Shown here piece after piece: positions 16,140 through 24,416 of a DNA stretch of 64,000 nt (positions within the stretch are counted from its first letter, which is position 1; each line of letters starts with the position of its first letter). Made by a program: the position numbers and the translations under genes. Below the pieces are notes generated by a model. It was given only the letters and a program-made list of their open reading frames with translations. It was not told the origin of the DNA and did no database searches. Source of the stretch: Bog-1181 sp964565765 (GTDB lineage: Bacteria > Oederibacteriota > PGYV01 > Palsa-1178); assembly GCA_964565765.1 (NCBI GenBank), contig CAZMGF010000007.1:10478-74477 (forward strand). Direction: 5' to 3'.

Positions 16140-18047
16140 CTAGCTTGAAGTCCCGGATGACGAATCTGAACTCGAAGAATCCGAACTTGAAGAATCCGAC
16201 GAAGACGGAGAAGCTGTTGAAGAAGAAGAAGAAGAAGAAGTAGTAGTAGCGCCGCTCATTGCTGAAAAATAGTTCATCTGATTTTTCATCGTTGACATGG
16301 AAGCTTCCATGTTCGCAAATTCGGTCTGCAGCTGGTTCTGCTCCAGCGTCATCCTAGACTCAAATTCTGTAATCTGATCCGTCAACGAGGATACGCTGTT
16401 GTTAAGATTTGTGACTTCCGCGCTTATGGGCCCCAGCGGTGCGGTGTAATTATTGAGTGTATTAAAGGCATTCTGGGCGAATCCGGTGTTGGATGCGAAA
16501 AACTGCGACATGCCGTTTGGATTTGAACTCAGCATCTGCTGAAATGTGGTGGTATTAAAGTTAAGCGTAAGTGTCTGGTAATTATCGTTTGATGTGAGTG
16601 AAAGTCCTGCCTCGGCAGCCATATTCACCCCTCCGCTCATGCCGGGTATCAGGTTGTCAACCATACCTTCAAGCTTTTCCTTTAATGTTTCAAGGGTGCT
16701 GTTGTTGCTCAGGCTTCCCTGGAACATCTGGTCGCCTGTAGTTGGAGTCTGTACCGAAGTCGCGTTAAGCTGGGTTTGAATATCAGACATGACCTGATTA
16801 AATGCGGTAGTAAAAGTCTGCACCGCCGACGTTATGCCCTGTGCATCAGAGGCAACGCTGATTGTTGTCTGTCCGATTCCTGAAAGATCCACCGCCATAC
16901 CCGGAATAGCTCCGGTGATTATATTGGAGGATGATGTCACCGTATTCCCGCCATTAATTGAATATTGCGCGTCAGTCCCCGAATATGTGTCCGCCGCCCC
17001 GCCGGCCGGCGGATTGTTTGATGATAATTTTAACGCGTAAAGTATATTTGAGGTGTCATCGCTGCTGCCAAGCACAATCTGGTTCGCCGAACCCGAATTG
17101 TTCGCAGCGAGGCTTATAGTGCCGCTGGCTGAATCATAAGTGGCCGTAACTCCCGCATTGGAAGCGTTTATTTCGGAAAGGACTGAATGAATTGAATCCT
17201 TGGTAGGGTCGACGCTGAATTTTACATTATTAATGGTAAACACTCCGGCTGTTACGGTATTGTCAAGATTTACCGTGCTTGAATCAAGCAGCTGCGTCTG
17301 ATCCGTGGCTTTTGCATTCGTTCCGGTATAGGTTCCGGCAGTTAAATTAAGCGACTCCAGGAGATTTCCCGAAGTCTCGCCAAGCGCCACAGTGGCCGCC
17401 TGTCCGGTTGTCCCAGAGCTTATGTTGAAAGTCTGGTTCTGGGTGTTATAAGTGGCGGTTGCGCCTGTATTGGCTGCATTTATCCTCGCCGCAATATCAT
17501 TAAGGCTGTCTGTTGAGCTCCAGTTTATGGCGACGCCGTTTACTGTAATTGTTCCGGAACCATCCGGAGCCGTATTAAAATTTGACCCCTGCGCTCCCAG
17601 CGTAACCGCTGACGATACTGTATTTCCCGATGAATTAATGGCGGCTGAACTTGTTTCAGATGCCGCCGCAGGATTAGCGTTGGATGCGGTATAAAGCACA
17701 CCGCTTGTTTTAATGGCAAAAGAAGCCAGCGAAGTTACATTTATATTATAATTGCTCAACGGGGTATTATTGTCGCTCAGGGTTGCGCTCGCAACCGAAG
17801 GATCAGACACGGTCGGAGCTTTTGAATCAAATACATCGCCGCCTATATTGCGCATGGCATCAGCCGCATTTTGAAGTGTATTAAGGTCCGTTGTAAGTCC
17901 GGACCAAAAATTCAGCCCGTCGTTATCGGAGGCTACCTGATTCTGCATTGTTGTTTCCGGTATACGGGCTGCGGTCATCATTTCATTTATTATCGACGTC
18001 CAGTCAATCCCCGACGACAACCCTGTAATGTACATGCTTGACGACAT
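16140..18047 (-). CDS. fliD: Flagellar filament cap FliD
   Basis: 635 residues with the FliD N-domain (ITGLSSGIDWTSIINEMM), middle beta repeats including two sections of the flagellin-hook type (VTVNGVAINW, FTINNVKFSVDPTKDSIHSVLSEINA), and a C-terminal coiled coil (LTDQITEFESRMTLEQNQL). FliD forms the cap under which flagellin polymerises. The last 45 residues are a Thr/Ser then Ser/Asp tract, unusual for FliD, encoded by 15-base imperfect repeats at 16150-16240. A terminator and about 95 bases separate it from fliC, so it may have its own promoter; none was clear. Confidence 0.95.
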   Translation of the reverse strand: MSSSMYITGLSSGIDWTSIINEMMTAARIPETTMQNQVASDNDGLNFWSGLTTDLNTLQNAADAMRNIGGDVFDSKAPTVSDPSVASATLSDNNTPLSNYNINVTSLASFAIKTSGVLYTASNANPAAASETSSAAINSSGNTVSSAVTLGAQGSNFNTAPDGSGTITVNGVAINWSSTDSLNDIAARINAANTGATATYNTQNQTFNISSGTTGQAATVALGETSGNLLESLNLTAGTYTGTNAKATDQTQLLDSSTVNLDNTVTAGVFTINNVKFSVDPTKDSIHSVLSEINASNAGVTATYDSASGTISLAANNSGSANQIVLGSSDDTSNILYALKLSSNNPPAGGAADTYSGTDAQYSINGGNTVTSSSNIITGAIPGMAVDLSGIGQTTISVASDAQGITSAVQTFTTAFNQVMSDIQTQLNATSVQTPTTGDQMFQGSLSNNSTLETLKEKLEGMVDNLIPGMSGGVNMAAEAGLSLTSNDNYQTLTLNFNTTTFQQMLSSNPNGMSQFFASNTGFAQNAFNTLNNYTAPLGPISAEVTNLNNSVSSLTDQITEFESRMTLEQNQLQTEFANMEASMSTMKNQMNYFSAMSGATTTSSSSSSSTASPSSSDSSSSDSSSSDSSSGTSS

Positions 18048-18101
18048 TTTAGTTCTCCTTTCCCCTCGCTTAAATCCGGTATAAATCCCGGCTCATTAAA
18101 A

Positions 18102-18130
18102 GGCCGGCAGGGTTAGAGGCCCTGCCGGCC
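18102..18130 (-). terminator. Terminator after flagellin gene
   Basis: GGCCGGCAGGG (18102-18112) and its perfect complement (18120-18130) flank a seven-base loop; the minus-strand continuation is TTTTAATG. It limits read-through from fliC into fliD, as expected for a highly expressed filament gene. Confidence 0.85.
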
Positions 18131-18144
18131 GGTTGATTGAAATT

Positions 18145-18966
18145 TTACTGCATCAGTTTAAGAACACTCTGCGGCAGTGAGTTAGCCTGCGCCAACATGG
18201 AAGTGCCCGACTGCTCAAGTACCTGCAGCCTTGTGAAGTTTGACATTTCCGACGCCATGTCAACATCCATTATGTTGGATTCGGATGCCGTCATGTTCGT
18301 GTTCTCGATGTCGATGTTGCTGCTCGTTTCCTGGAGCCTGTCCATAACAGCGCCTATCTGGCCTCTGTTTGCCGATACAAGGTTGATGGCCGATGTTATT
18401 GAATCAATAGCGGCTTCGGATCCCGCAACCGTTGTGAAATTCAGCGCGTTAACACCGAGTGTTGTGGCACTGACGCCGGTTATGGATAAATCGATCTGAT
18501 CCGATGAGGCGGATCCCGTTCCCACCTGAAGCTGCTCATTTGTAAAATTTCCATCGAGCAGATTTTTGGTGTTGAACTGGACCGTTGATGCCATCCTGGT
18601 AAGTTCCGATGTGAGCTGGTTGGCCTCGCTCTGAATCAGCCCTTTGTCCGCAGTTGTAAGGGTCGCGTCATTGGCCGACCTTACCGCCAGGGTGTTGAGC
18701 CTCTGCAGTATGTCGGTAGCCGTGTTTAAAGCGCCGTCCGCTGTCTGCATGAGAGAGAGTCCGTCCGAGGTGTTCTGTTTGGCCTGTGTCAGGGCGTTCA
18801 TCTGGGCCAGCATTTTCTGCGCGATTGCCATGCCCGCCGGATCATCCGCTGACGTGACGATTTTGTCGCCTGAAGAAAGCTTCGTGAGGGAAGACTGCAT
18901 TGCACTGTCCGTGTTGTTCAGGTTCGTGAGAGCGATCATCGAGCTGATGTTGTGATTGATAACCAT
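18145..18966 (-). CDS. fliC: Flagellin
   Basis: 273 residues, a short flagellin with only the D0/D1 core and a brief D1 hairpin. N-terminus VINHNISSMIALTNLNNTD and KLSSGDKIVTSADDPAGMAIA, C-terminus DMASEMSNFTRLQVLEQSGT and MLAQANSLPQSVLKLMQ are the conserved export/polymerisation regions. The variable domain is nearly absent, giving a thin plain filament. The ribosome site GGAGG lies seven bases before the ATG and is embedded in a probable CsrA target; fliW and csrA are immediately upstream. It is the only flagellin gene in the window. Confidence 0.96.
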   Translation of the reverse strand: MVINHNISSMIALTNLNNTDSAMQSSLTKLSSGDKIVTSADDPAGMAIAQKMLAQMNALTQAKQNTSDGLSLMQTADGALNTATDILQRLNTLAVRSANDATLTTADKGLIQSEANQLTSELTRMASTVQFNTKNLLDGNFTNEQLQVGTGSASSDQIDLSITGVSATTLGVNALNFTTVAGSEAAIDSITSAINLVSANRGQIGAVMDRLQETSSNIDIENTNMTASESNIMDVDMASEMSNFTRLQVLEQSGTSMLAQANSLPQSVLKLMQ

Positions 18967-18970
18967 GATT

Positions 18971-19009
18971 CATCCTCCGTGATGTTTTTTTCCCGGAATC
19001 CTTTCCGGG
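18971..19009 (-). promoter_or_regulatory. Probable CsrA-binding leader of fliC
   Basis: The minus-strand leader folds a seven-base stem CCCGGAA/TTCCGGG (18992-19009) with AGGA in the four-base loop, the classic CsrA target form. A second GGA is the ribosome binding site itself (ACGGAGGATG, 18971-18980). A looped upstream GGA plus one over the Shine-Dalgarno matches the B. subtilis hag arrangement. Confidence 0.7.
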
Positions 19010-19034
19010 TGCTTCAGCGTCGCTTGCTCCGTGG

Positions 19035-19061
19035 CCATCGGAACAGTTTGCGTTTTTCTTT
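19035..19061 (-). promoter_or_regulatory. Possible sigma28 promoter of fliC
   Basis: Minus strand AAAG, 15 bases, TCCGATGG resembles the sigma28 form TAAA-N15-GCCGATAA, with five of eight matches in the -10 box. The position leaves a roughly 60-base leader containing the CsrA sites. The match is only moderate. Confidence 0.4.
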
Positions 19062-19105
19062 TCCTTACACTTAAGCTTCGTCAACTTTTCCGGAAAACTT
19101 AAATT

Positions 19106-19339
19106 TTATTTTTTCTTTTTTCCTTTCAGTTCCACTTTCGTCAAATCCGGCGTTTTTTCCACAAGCGCCCTTGCGTTTTCCTCCTGAACCTTCCTGTACA
19201 CCTCCTCCCTGTAAATTGAGACGTTTTTCGGGGCAGAGATGCCTATCCTTACTTCGCTGCCCCGGAGTTCAGCCACTGTTATTTCTATATTACCGTTTAT
19301 TATTATCTTTTCTCCCGTTTTCCTTGACAGAATCAGCAT
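19106..19339 (-). CDS. csrA: Carbon storage regulator CsrA
   Basis: The 77-residue protein starts MLILSRKTGEKIIINGNIEITV and carries RIGISAPKNVSIYREEVY, the two strands and RNA-contact residues of CsrA. CsrA dimers bind GGA motifs in mRNA leaders and block translation. The longer frame start at 19360 is rejected because AGGAG lies six bases before the ATG at 19339. The first 50 bases overlap the 3' end of fliW. With fliW upstream and flagellin downstream this is the FliW-CsrA-flagellin switch module. Confidence 0.95.
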   Translation of the reverse strand: MLILSRKTGEKIIINGNIEITVAELRGSEVRIGISAPKNVSIYREEVYRKVQEENARALVEKTPDLTKVELKGKKKK

Positions 19340-19757
19340 TTGCTTCTCCTCTTTTAACAAGCGGCTCTTTCAGGGAATATCCTTCCCGCATGTTTACGAA
19401 CTGCCCGCCGGCCATTTTTTTGTAGTTAACAACAACAGGTGCCGCCATATTAACCGTCATATTGCTCGGGTCCTCCGGAATGGATACAAGGCCGAACAGA
19501 AGCGCGTTATCCCCGTTAAATCCAAGAAGCTCCCTGTCGTCATTGCTTAATTTTAAATCATAGCCGGGGAAAAAGTCAAACATATTAATGGTTATAAATT
19601 TTAACATCGGCTCCTCCGCCGCCGTCATCCATATAAACGGGCTGCCCGGTTTATATTCCTGAAATACAAACACCCTGTGTTCCTCAAATCCTAACACGGG
19701 TTTAATAAAGATTATTTCCCTGCTTTTTTCCATTGTTTCAAGTACTGCGTTCGCCAT
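19290..19757 (-). CDS. fliW: Flagellar assembly factor FliW
   Basis: About 155 residues with the FliW core: IIFIKPVLGFEEHRVFVFQE, FITINMFDFFPGYDL, ALLFGLVSIPEDPSNMTVNM, PVVVNYKKMAGGQFV. FliW binds either flagellin or CsrA; free flagellin releases FliW, which then inhibits CsrA. Two in-frame ATGs exist; AAGGGG fits the second (19757) better. The charged tail overlaps csrA by 50 bases, implying coupled translation. Confidence 0.93.
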   Translation of the reverse strand: MANAVLETMEKSREIIFIKPVLGFEEHRVFVFQEYKPGSPFIWMTAAEEPMLKFITINMFDFFPGYDLKLSNDDRELLGFNGDNALLFGLVSIPEDPSNMTVNMAAPVVVNYKKMAGGQFVNMREGYSLKEPLVKRGEANADSVKENGRKDNNKR

Positions 19758-19787
19758 AGTCATTACCCCTTTTCTTTTTTGAATATT

Positions 19788-20690
19788 TTATCTCAATATG
19801 TCAGCCAGCGTGGTCTGCTGCATAAGCGTTGAGATTGAAGTCAGCGCGGACTGATATACGTTCTGTTGGAGCTGAAAGTTTGTCATTGCCGTGGGCATGT
19901 CGACATCCTCAAGCGAGGACTGTATGCCGGTCAGCGTTGTGTTTGTATTTGTAAGCGTCGAGCTTACCGCAGTGGTCCTCTGCAATTTTCCGCCTATGTC
20001 GGTGTTAATATTTGTCAGGCTGTTGTACGCGTTTTGCAGAGTGCCCGCGTCGTTCGTGATTGCAGCTGTATCGTTATTGTTCAGGTCGTTCCTGAAATTT
20101 ATAAGGGCGTTATAAACATCTGTCCCGGCCGCTATGAGGCTTGAGCCCGGCACATTCTTGTTTATTATATCTCCCTGGTTTATCTCCTCCGGCATAAGGC
20201 CGCTGTCGCCGTTGTAAGTCACCCCGGTCACCGAAGTCCCGGTCATTGTGGCCGTAAAAGGCTGCGCCGTTGTCTGGTAACCTCCGAAAATATACTGTCC
20301 GTTCACCTGGGTATTGCCGAGCGAGAGCATTTCCTGAATCTGGTTGTCCACCTGTGTCGCCATTGTGGCCCTGTCCGAAGCGCTGTTAGTGTCATTGGCG
20401 CCCTGGACGGCCAGTGTCTGCGCGGTGCTCAACAGATTGGTCATGGAAGTCAGTGCTGTGGAAGTGGAGTTCAGGTAATCGTTGGTTGACCCGACATTCG
20501 ACTGGTATTGTGTGATGTTGTTTATTGAATCCCGCAGTGATATTATGCTTCCTATTTTATCAGGCGCGTCGGAAGGCTTGTTCACGGCAAGCCCGGTTGA
20601 TATTTGCTGGTTGATTTTGTCAAGCTGCTGCATGTTGTTTTGTAAATCGGAAATAAAGCTGTCATACATGTAGGAATTTGTAACTCTCAT
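19788..20690 (-). CDS. flgL: Hook-filament junction protein FlgL (HAP3)
   Basis: About 300 residues with flagellin-like ends: MRVTNSYMYDSFISDLQNN and the C-terminal LQQNVYQSALTSISTLMQQTTLADILR. VNGQYIFGGYQTTAQPFT is a FlgL hallmark. It forms the second junction layer between hook and filament. AGGTGG lies five bases before the ATG at 20690, favouring that over the ATG at 20699. It follows flgK by 26 bases. Confidence 0.95.
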   Translation of the reverse strand: MRVTNSYMYDSFISDLQNNMQQLDKINQQISTGLAVNKPSDAPDKIGSIISLRDSINNITQYQSNVGSTNDYLNSTSTALTSMTNLLSTAQTLAVQGANDTNSASDRATMATQVDNQIQEMLSLGNTQVNGQYIFGGYQTTAQPFTATMTGTSVTGVTYNGDSGLMPEEINQGDIINKNVPGSSLIAAGTDVYNALINFRNDLNNNDTAAITNDAGTLQNAYNSLTNINTDIGGKLQRTTAVSSTLTNTNTTLTGIQSSLEDVDMPTAMTNFQLQQNVYQSALTSISTLMQQTTLADILR

Positions 20691-20716
20691 AATCTCCACC
20701 TCGTTTATTTATAAAA

Positions 20717-22126
20717 TTAAGACGGATTTATCATATTTATCAGCGTCTGCAGCATCTGGTCCTGCACCACCATAACCTTTGAATTGGCCTCAAAAGCGTG
20801 CTGGTACTGGACAAGGTTCGTCATTTCCTCGTCAAGAGAGACTCCCGATTCGGACTGCCACTGCTGCTGCAGGTTGGTGCTTACGCTGGTATATATCTGG
20901 TCATTATTCTGCGCGCTCTGGGAATCGCTGCCCACCTGGCTGACAAGTGAAGCGTAATTTTCTCCAATGGTCTGCGTCCCTCCGGCCATTAACAGCGAAT
21001 TCTGTGTGTCCGCCATGGCCAGCGCGTTGGAACCGTCACCGGGCGAAGACGGGCTTGCCGCCGCCGCTATCAGCGTCGGGTCCGCTGTTATCGCGGGGTT
21101 GATTGTTATATCCGCGGAATCGGTTCCATTAAAGAAATTTATGCCCGTCGGTGCGGCGTCGTTGAGGCCGTAACCGGAAGACTGGAGCGAGTTTACGCTT
21201 GTCATCAAAGACTGCGCCATGGAATCCAGGGAGCTCCTGTAACCCGCAATATTTGTGTCGCGCAGCGTGATAAGGCCGTTAATATCACCGCCGGTGGTTA
21301 CCAGCGGCGCGCCGTCGTCGGAAAAGACAGGGTTCACCGCGTTGTTGTTAGCCGGGTCGGTCACGGTAGTAAGAGGTACCGTGTAATTCTGTCCCACAAG
21401 CGTGTGCCCATTTATTTCAATTTTCATGTAGCCGTTGCCCATATCGGTGGCCTGAAAATTTGTCAGCTTCGAAAGGCTGTTCATAAGATTCTGCCTTGTG
21501 TCAAGCAGGTCGTTGGTCGTATATCCCATATTTTGCGCTTTGTAAATCTGGTAGTTTACGCCATTTATCTGGCTGGCAAGACTGTTAATAGAATTCACGT
21601 CGGTTTTGATATTTCCGTTTATCTGCGTGTCCATATTGTCAAGGTTGGTGTTCATTGTGGAGAACTGATCCGTCAGCGCCTGCGTAGTGTCAATAAGGTT
21701 CTGCCTGACTCCTATATCCCCGGGGTCGCTTGAGACGCTGCTTAACGCGCTGTAGAAATTATTAAGGGCGTCACCGATTGAAGGCGAGGTTGGTTCGTTA
21801 AAAAAGGACTCCACCTGGGAGAGCCCTGTCATTACGGCGGAATTTGATGACTGCTGGGAATTCCCCTGCGTTATCTGGTTGTTGAGCATTTGATCCCTGG
21901 CGCTGTCTATCTGCGACACCACAACGCCCGTGCCAAGCTGCCCGGCTATCATTGCCGCGTTCGCAGAAGGGTCGGGATATGGAAGCGTCGTGGTCATCTG
22001 AGCGACCTGCTTTGTGTATCCGGGAGTATTTGCGTTCGCTATATTATTGGAAACGACATCCTGCGCCGCGCTCTGCGCCGTTAACCCTCTTAGCGCTATT
22101 TCCAGGCCGAAAAATGTGGACGGCAT
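20717..22126 (-). CDS. flgK: Hook-filament junction protein FlgK (HAP1)
   Basis: 469 residues: N-terminal FFGLEIALRGLTAQSAAQDV and the rod/hook motif NNIANANTPGYTKQ, internal DINGLITLRDTNIAGYRSSLD, and C-terminal SLDEEMTNLVQYQHAFEANSKV, all typical of FlgK. It forms the first junction layer at the hook tip. It is nine bases after the FlgN chaperone gene, its cognate export partner. Confidence 0.96.
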   Translation of the reverse strand: MPSTFFGLEIALRGLTAQSAAQDVVSNNIANANTPGYTKQVAQMTTTLPYPDPSANAAMIAGQLGTGVVVSQIDSARDQMLNNQITQGNSQQSSNSAVMTGLSQVESFFNEPTSPSIGDALNNFYSALSSVSSDPGDIGVRQNLIDTTQALTDQFSTMNTNLDNMDTQINGNIKTDVNSINSLASQINGVNYQIYKAQNMGYTTNDLLDTRQNLMNSLSKLTNFQATDMGNGYMKIEINGHTLVGQNYTVPLTTVTDPANNNAVNPVFSDDGAPLVTTGGDINGLITLRDTNIAGYRSSLDSMAQSLMTSVNSLQSSGYGLNDAAPTGINFFNGTDSADITINPAITADPTLIAAAASPSSPGDGSNALAMADTQNSLLMAGGTQTIGENYASLVSQVGSDSQSAQNNDQIYTSVSTNLQQQWQSESGVSLDEEMTNLVQYQHAFEANSKVMVVQDQMLQTLINMINPS

Positions 22127-22135
22127 TTTTACCTC

Positions 22136-22657
22136 CTAAAGCTGAACATCTAAAAAATTGAGTTCGTTTGATTTTTTTAAAGCATAGCCTTTATCCGAGT
22201 AAACTGTCATTTCCCCGTCGCCTTTTTTCATGAAATTAACAACATAATTTATAAACTTTACCGTGTCGGCTATGAGCCTTTTGTTTACCATGGCAACCGT
22301 CCTTATGCTGGAAGTATATTCCCTGAGCCTGGAAAAAACCTTTTCAAATTTCATGGTCCAATCTCCCGGAAAAAGTTTTATAAGCCTCATAACCGGCACC
22401 TGCTCGCCGGCTTCATACCCGTAGCCGGCCTTCACGGCTTCCATGTGTTCCTTAACCTCGTCTTTTTGCACGCTTATGGCGTTCATAAGCTCTTCCTTTT
22501 CAATAATGGACGCTGCCAGGCTTTTAAGGTCCTCATAAATTATCATGTCTTTTTCCTTCATTGAAAGATCCAGGAGTTTTTTATATAAATTCGCTATTTC
22601 ATCAAAACACCTGTAAGAATCCTCCATGCATTGTTCCGGTGCCGGGCCATGGTCCAT
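22136..22657 (-). CDS. flgN: FlgN-like export chaperone for FlgK/FlgL
   Basis: 173 residues, helical, with heptad-like patterning (LYKKLLDLSMKEKDMIIYEDLKSLAASIIEKEELMNAI is the usual FlgN first half). FlgN chaperones FlgK and FlgL to the export gate. Sequence similarity by eye is modest, but the order flgM-flgN-flgK-flgL is canonical. An N-terminal CMEDSYRCFDE segment with two Cys is not typical. Confidence 0.8.
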   Translation of the reverse strand: MDHGPAPEQCMEDSYRCFDEIANLYKKLLDLSMKEKDMIIYEDLKSLAASIIEKEELMNAISVQKDEVKEHMEAVKAGYGYEAGEQVPVMRLIKLFPGDWTMKFEKVFSRLREYTSSIRTVAMVNKRLIADTVKFINYVVNFMKKGDGEMTVYSDKGYALKKSNELNFLDVQL

Positions 22658-22675
22658 TTTATCTCCTTTTTCAGC

Positions 22676-23137
22676 CTAATCCAGGCTGTCCACTATGTCG
22701 CTTCCGCTTACTTTATATTTGCCTTCGGCGTACTGTTGCTTTATCTCAAGCACCTTTCTTGTCCTCTCGGCGTCTGCTTCGGCTATCTCTTCCTTTAATC
22801 CGTTCATTTCCATTATTTTTCCGTTAACCTGCGATGGATCCGCCGTCTCGTCCTTTTCTATTTCTTTTTTTAGTTCGTCAATTTCGCTCTGGTACTGAAA
22901 GCTCTGGCTCTCAATGCCCCGCAGTTCATCATTGAGCTTCTCAATATCCGCATTTAGGCCCGGCGCAGTTTTATAGTCATAAGCCGCGGTATATCTTTTC
23001 GCTGGCTGCCAGGAATCCTGCGGCGCTGTTTTTTTCGCGTCCGGCGCGGCAGGCGTATCGCTGTTTTTTTTCACACCGGCACCGGCTGAAGGCGCGCTCT
23101 GCCTGTCATTTACTTCACTGGCTTTTTTTATTTCCAT
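22676..23137 (-). CDS. flgM: Divergent FlgM-like anti-sigma28 factor
   Basis: 153 residues, longer than the usual 90-100. The last 27 residues (RTRKVLEIKQQYAEGKYKV followed by SGSDIVDSLD) match the FlgM helix pair that binds FliA (general pattern RVEEIK..I..G.Y.VD...IA..LL). The first 60 are Lys/Ala/Pro-rich and probably disordered, also typical. Between lies a coiled coil (about residues 60-125) not seen in ordinary FlgM. It is the first gene before flgN-flgK-flgL and has a sigma28 promoter, as flgM usually does. Function is inferred mainly from the tail and the neighbourhood. Confidence 0.7.
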   Translation of the reverse strand: MEIKKASEVNDRQSAPSAGAGVKKNSDTPAAPDAKKTAPQDSWQPAKRYTAAYDYKTAPGLNADIEKLNDELRGIESQSFQYQSEIDELKKEIEKDETADPSQVNGKIMEMNGLKEEIAEADAERTRKVLEIKQQYAEGKYKVSGSDIVDSLD

Positions 23138-23191
23138 TTTGCCACACTCCTTTATGGCCGGCAGATTCTAAAGATACTCCGGCTCATAAAA

Positions 23192-23218
23192 GTATCGGCC
23201 TGAATTCCCGGAATGTTA
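23192..23218 (-). promoter_or_regulatory. Sigma28 (FliA) promoter of flgM-flgN-flgK-flgL operon
   Basis: Minus strand TAAC (23218-23215), 15 bases, GCCGATAC (23199-23192) matches TAAA-N15-GCCGATAA at ten of twelve positions with exact spacing. The predicted start near 23185 gives a leader of about 48 bases. A weaker sigma54-like GG-N10-GC (23233-23220) overlaps its upstream edge. Confidence 0.75.
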
Positions 23219-23271
23219 AGCAACAATGGCACCAGCTTCTCTGAATATTTCACACCTGCCTGAAAAGAGCC

Positions 23272-24402
23272 TTATTTTACAATCACTTTTCCCTTTATTG
23301 CCCCTGCGACTTTCATGTCTGTAATAATTGAAATAATATCATCAGCCGATACCCCCATGGTATTAAGGTTCTTTACAACATCCGCAAGGGTGGCGCCTTT
23401 TTTTAGTTCCGCAAAATTGGCCCTGTCCTGGTCCACTGTCATACTTGAATTTATTGCCTGAATTGTCGAGCCCGGCGAAAACGGGTTAGGCTGCGAAATT
23501 ACATTCTTTGATGAAATCGCCACGTGCAGGTTTCCATGGGAAATGGCCACTTCGTCCACCGGAATCTGGGCCCCCATTATTACGGTGCCGGTCCTTTCAT
23601 CAAGCACTACCGAAGGTTCCCCCGGATCCTCTATCTGCATGGACGAAACTTCCGCTATGAACGACGCTTTTTTGTTCATATAATCCCCGGGGATATTTAC
23701 CATTATTTTCTTTCCGTCAGTTGTGCTCGCTGTGCCGCCGCCGAATTTCGCGTTTATCCCTTTTATAATGGCCTCGGAAAGTTCAAAATCATTCCTGGCC
23801 GTAAATAACGCCACCGAACTGTCTGCGGTAAAATCCGCGTCTATTTTTTTCTGGACAGTGGCGCCGCCCGCTATAAAACCCGATGTCGGCGCGTTCTTGC
23901 TCACGCTGTTGTTGTTGACCTCAAAATTATGCCCGCCGACCGCCACCGAACCCTGGGCGACCGCGCACACATCGTTATTGCCGGCTTTTAACGGGGCCAT
24001 AAGGAGCGTCCCTCCGTAAAGGCTCTTCGCGTTGCCTATTGAAGATATGTGGATGTCTATTTTTTCGCCCTGCTCGCATGTGGGCGGCAGAACTGCCGTC
24101 ACGATTACGGCCGCGCAATTAAGCGTCTCAATCTGGTCAAGCGGAACCCTTACCCCCAGCTTATCAAGCATATTAACGACTGATTCCACGGTGACAAGAT
24201 CCTTACCCGTATCGCCCGTGCCGCTTAAGCCGACCACTATTCCGTATCCGATGAGGTCGTTGCTCCTCATGCCTGTCATTGATGTAAGGTCCTTAATTTT
24301 AGCCGGGGTCGCGGAAATAAAGGACGGCACAACGGCTATAATCATAATTATGGCCGCAACAACCGCGCCGTAATGAAGCCTTCCGTCCGGATGTTTTTTC
24401 AT
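23272..24402 (-). CDS. flgI: Flagellar P-ring protein FlgI
   Basis: About 376 residues with a signal peptide and FlgI blocks: RSNDLIGYGIVVGLSGTGDTG, GSVAVGGHNFEVNNNS, and C-terminal GATLADVVKNLNTMGVSADDIISII. It forms the periplasmic ring round the rod and implies a peptidoglycan layer under an outer membrane. GGGAG lies five bases before the ATG at 24402; the ATG at 24417 overlapping the flgH stop is an alternative. About 135 bases follow before flgM; no terminator is obvious there. No flgJ follows, so rod cap and muramidase functions must be elsewhere. Confidence 0.96.
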   Translation of the reverse strand: MKKHPDGRLHYGAVVAAIIMIIAVVPSFISATPAKIKDLTSMTGMRSNDLIGYGIVVGLSGTGDTGKDLVTVESVVNMLDKLGVRVPLDQIETLNCAAVIVTAVLPPTCEQGEKIDIHISSIGNAKSLYGGTLLMAPLKAGNNDVCAVAQGSVAVGGHNFEVNNNSVSKNAPTSGFIAGGATVQKKIDADFTADSSVALFTARNDFELSEAIIKGINAKFGGGTASTTDGKKIMVNIPGDYMNKKASFIAEVSSMQIEDPGEPSVVLDERTGTVIMGAQIPVDEVAISHGNLHVAISSKNVISQPNPFSPGSTIQAINSSMTVDQDRANFAELKKGATLADVVKNLNTMGVSADDIISIITDMKVAGAIKGKVIVK

Positions 24403-24416
24403 ATGAGCTCCCGCCA

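Noticed and set aside
16300..16317. ATGGAAGCTTCCAT palindrome resembling an activator site
   Set aside because: Inside the fliD coding sequence, spacer of two instead of four, no sigma54 promoter nearby.
23220..23233. Sigma54-like GG-N10-GC upstream of flgM
   Set aside because: No activator motif upstream and a much better sigma28 promoter overlaps; kept only as an alternative.
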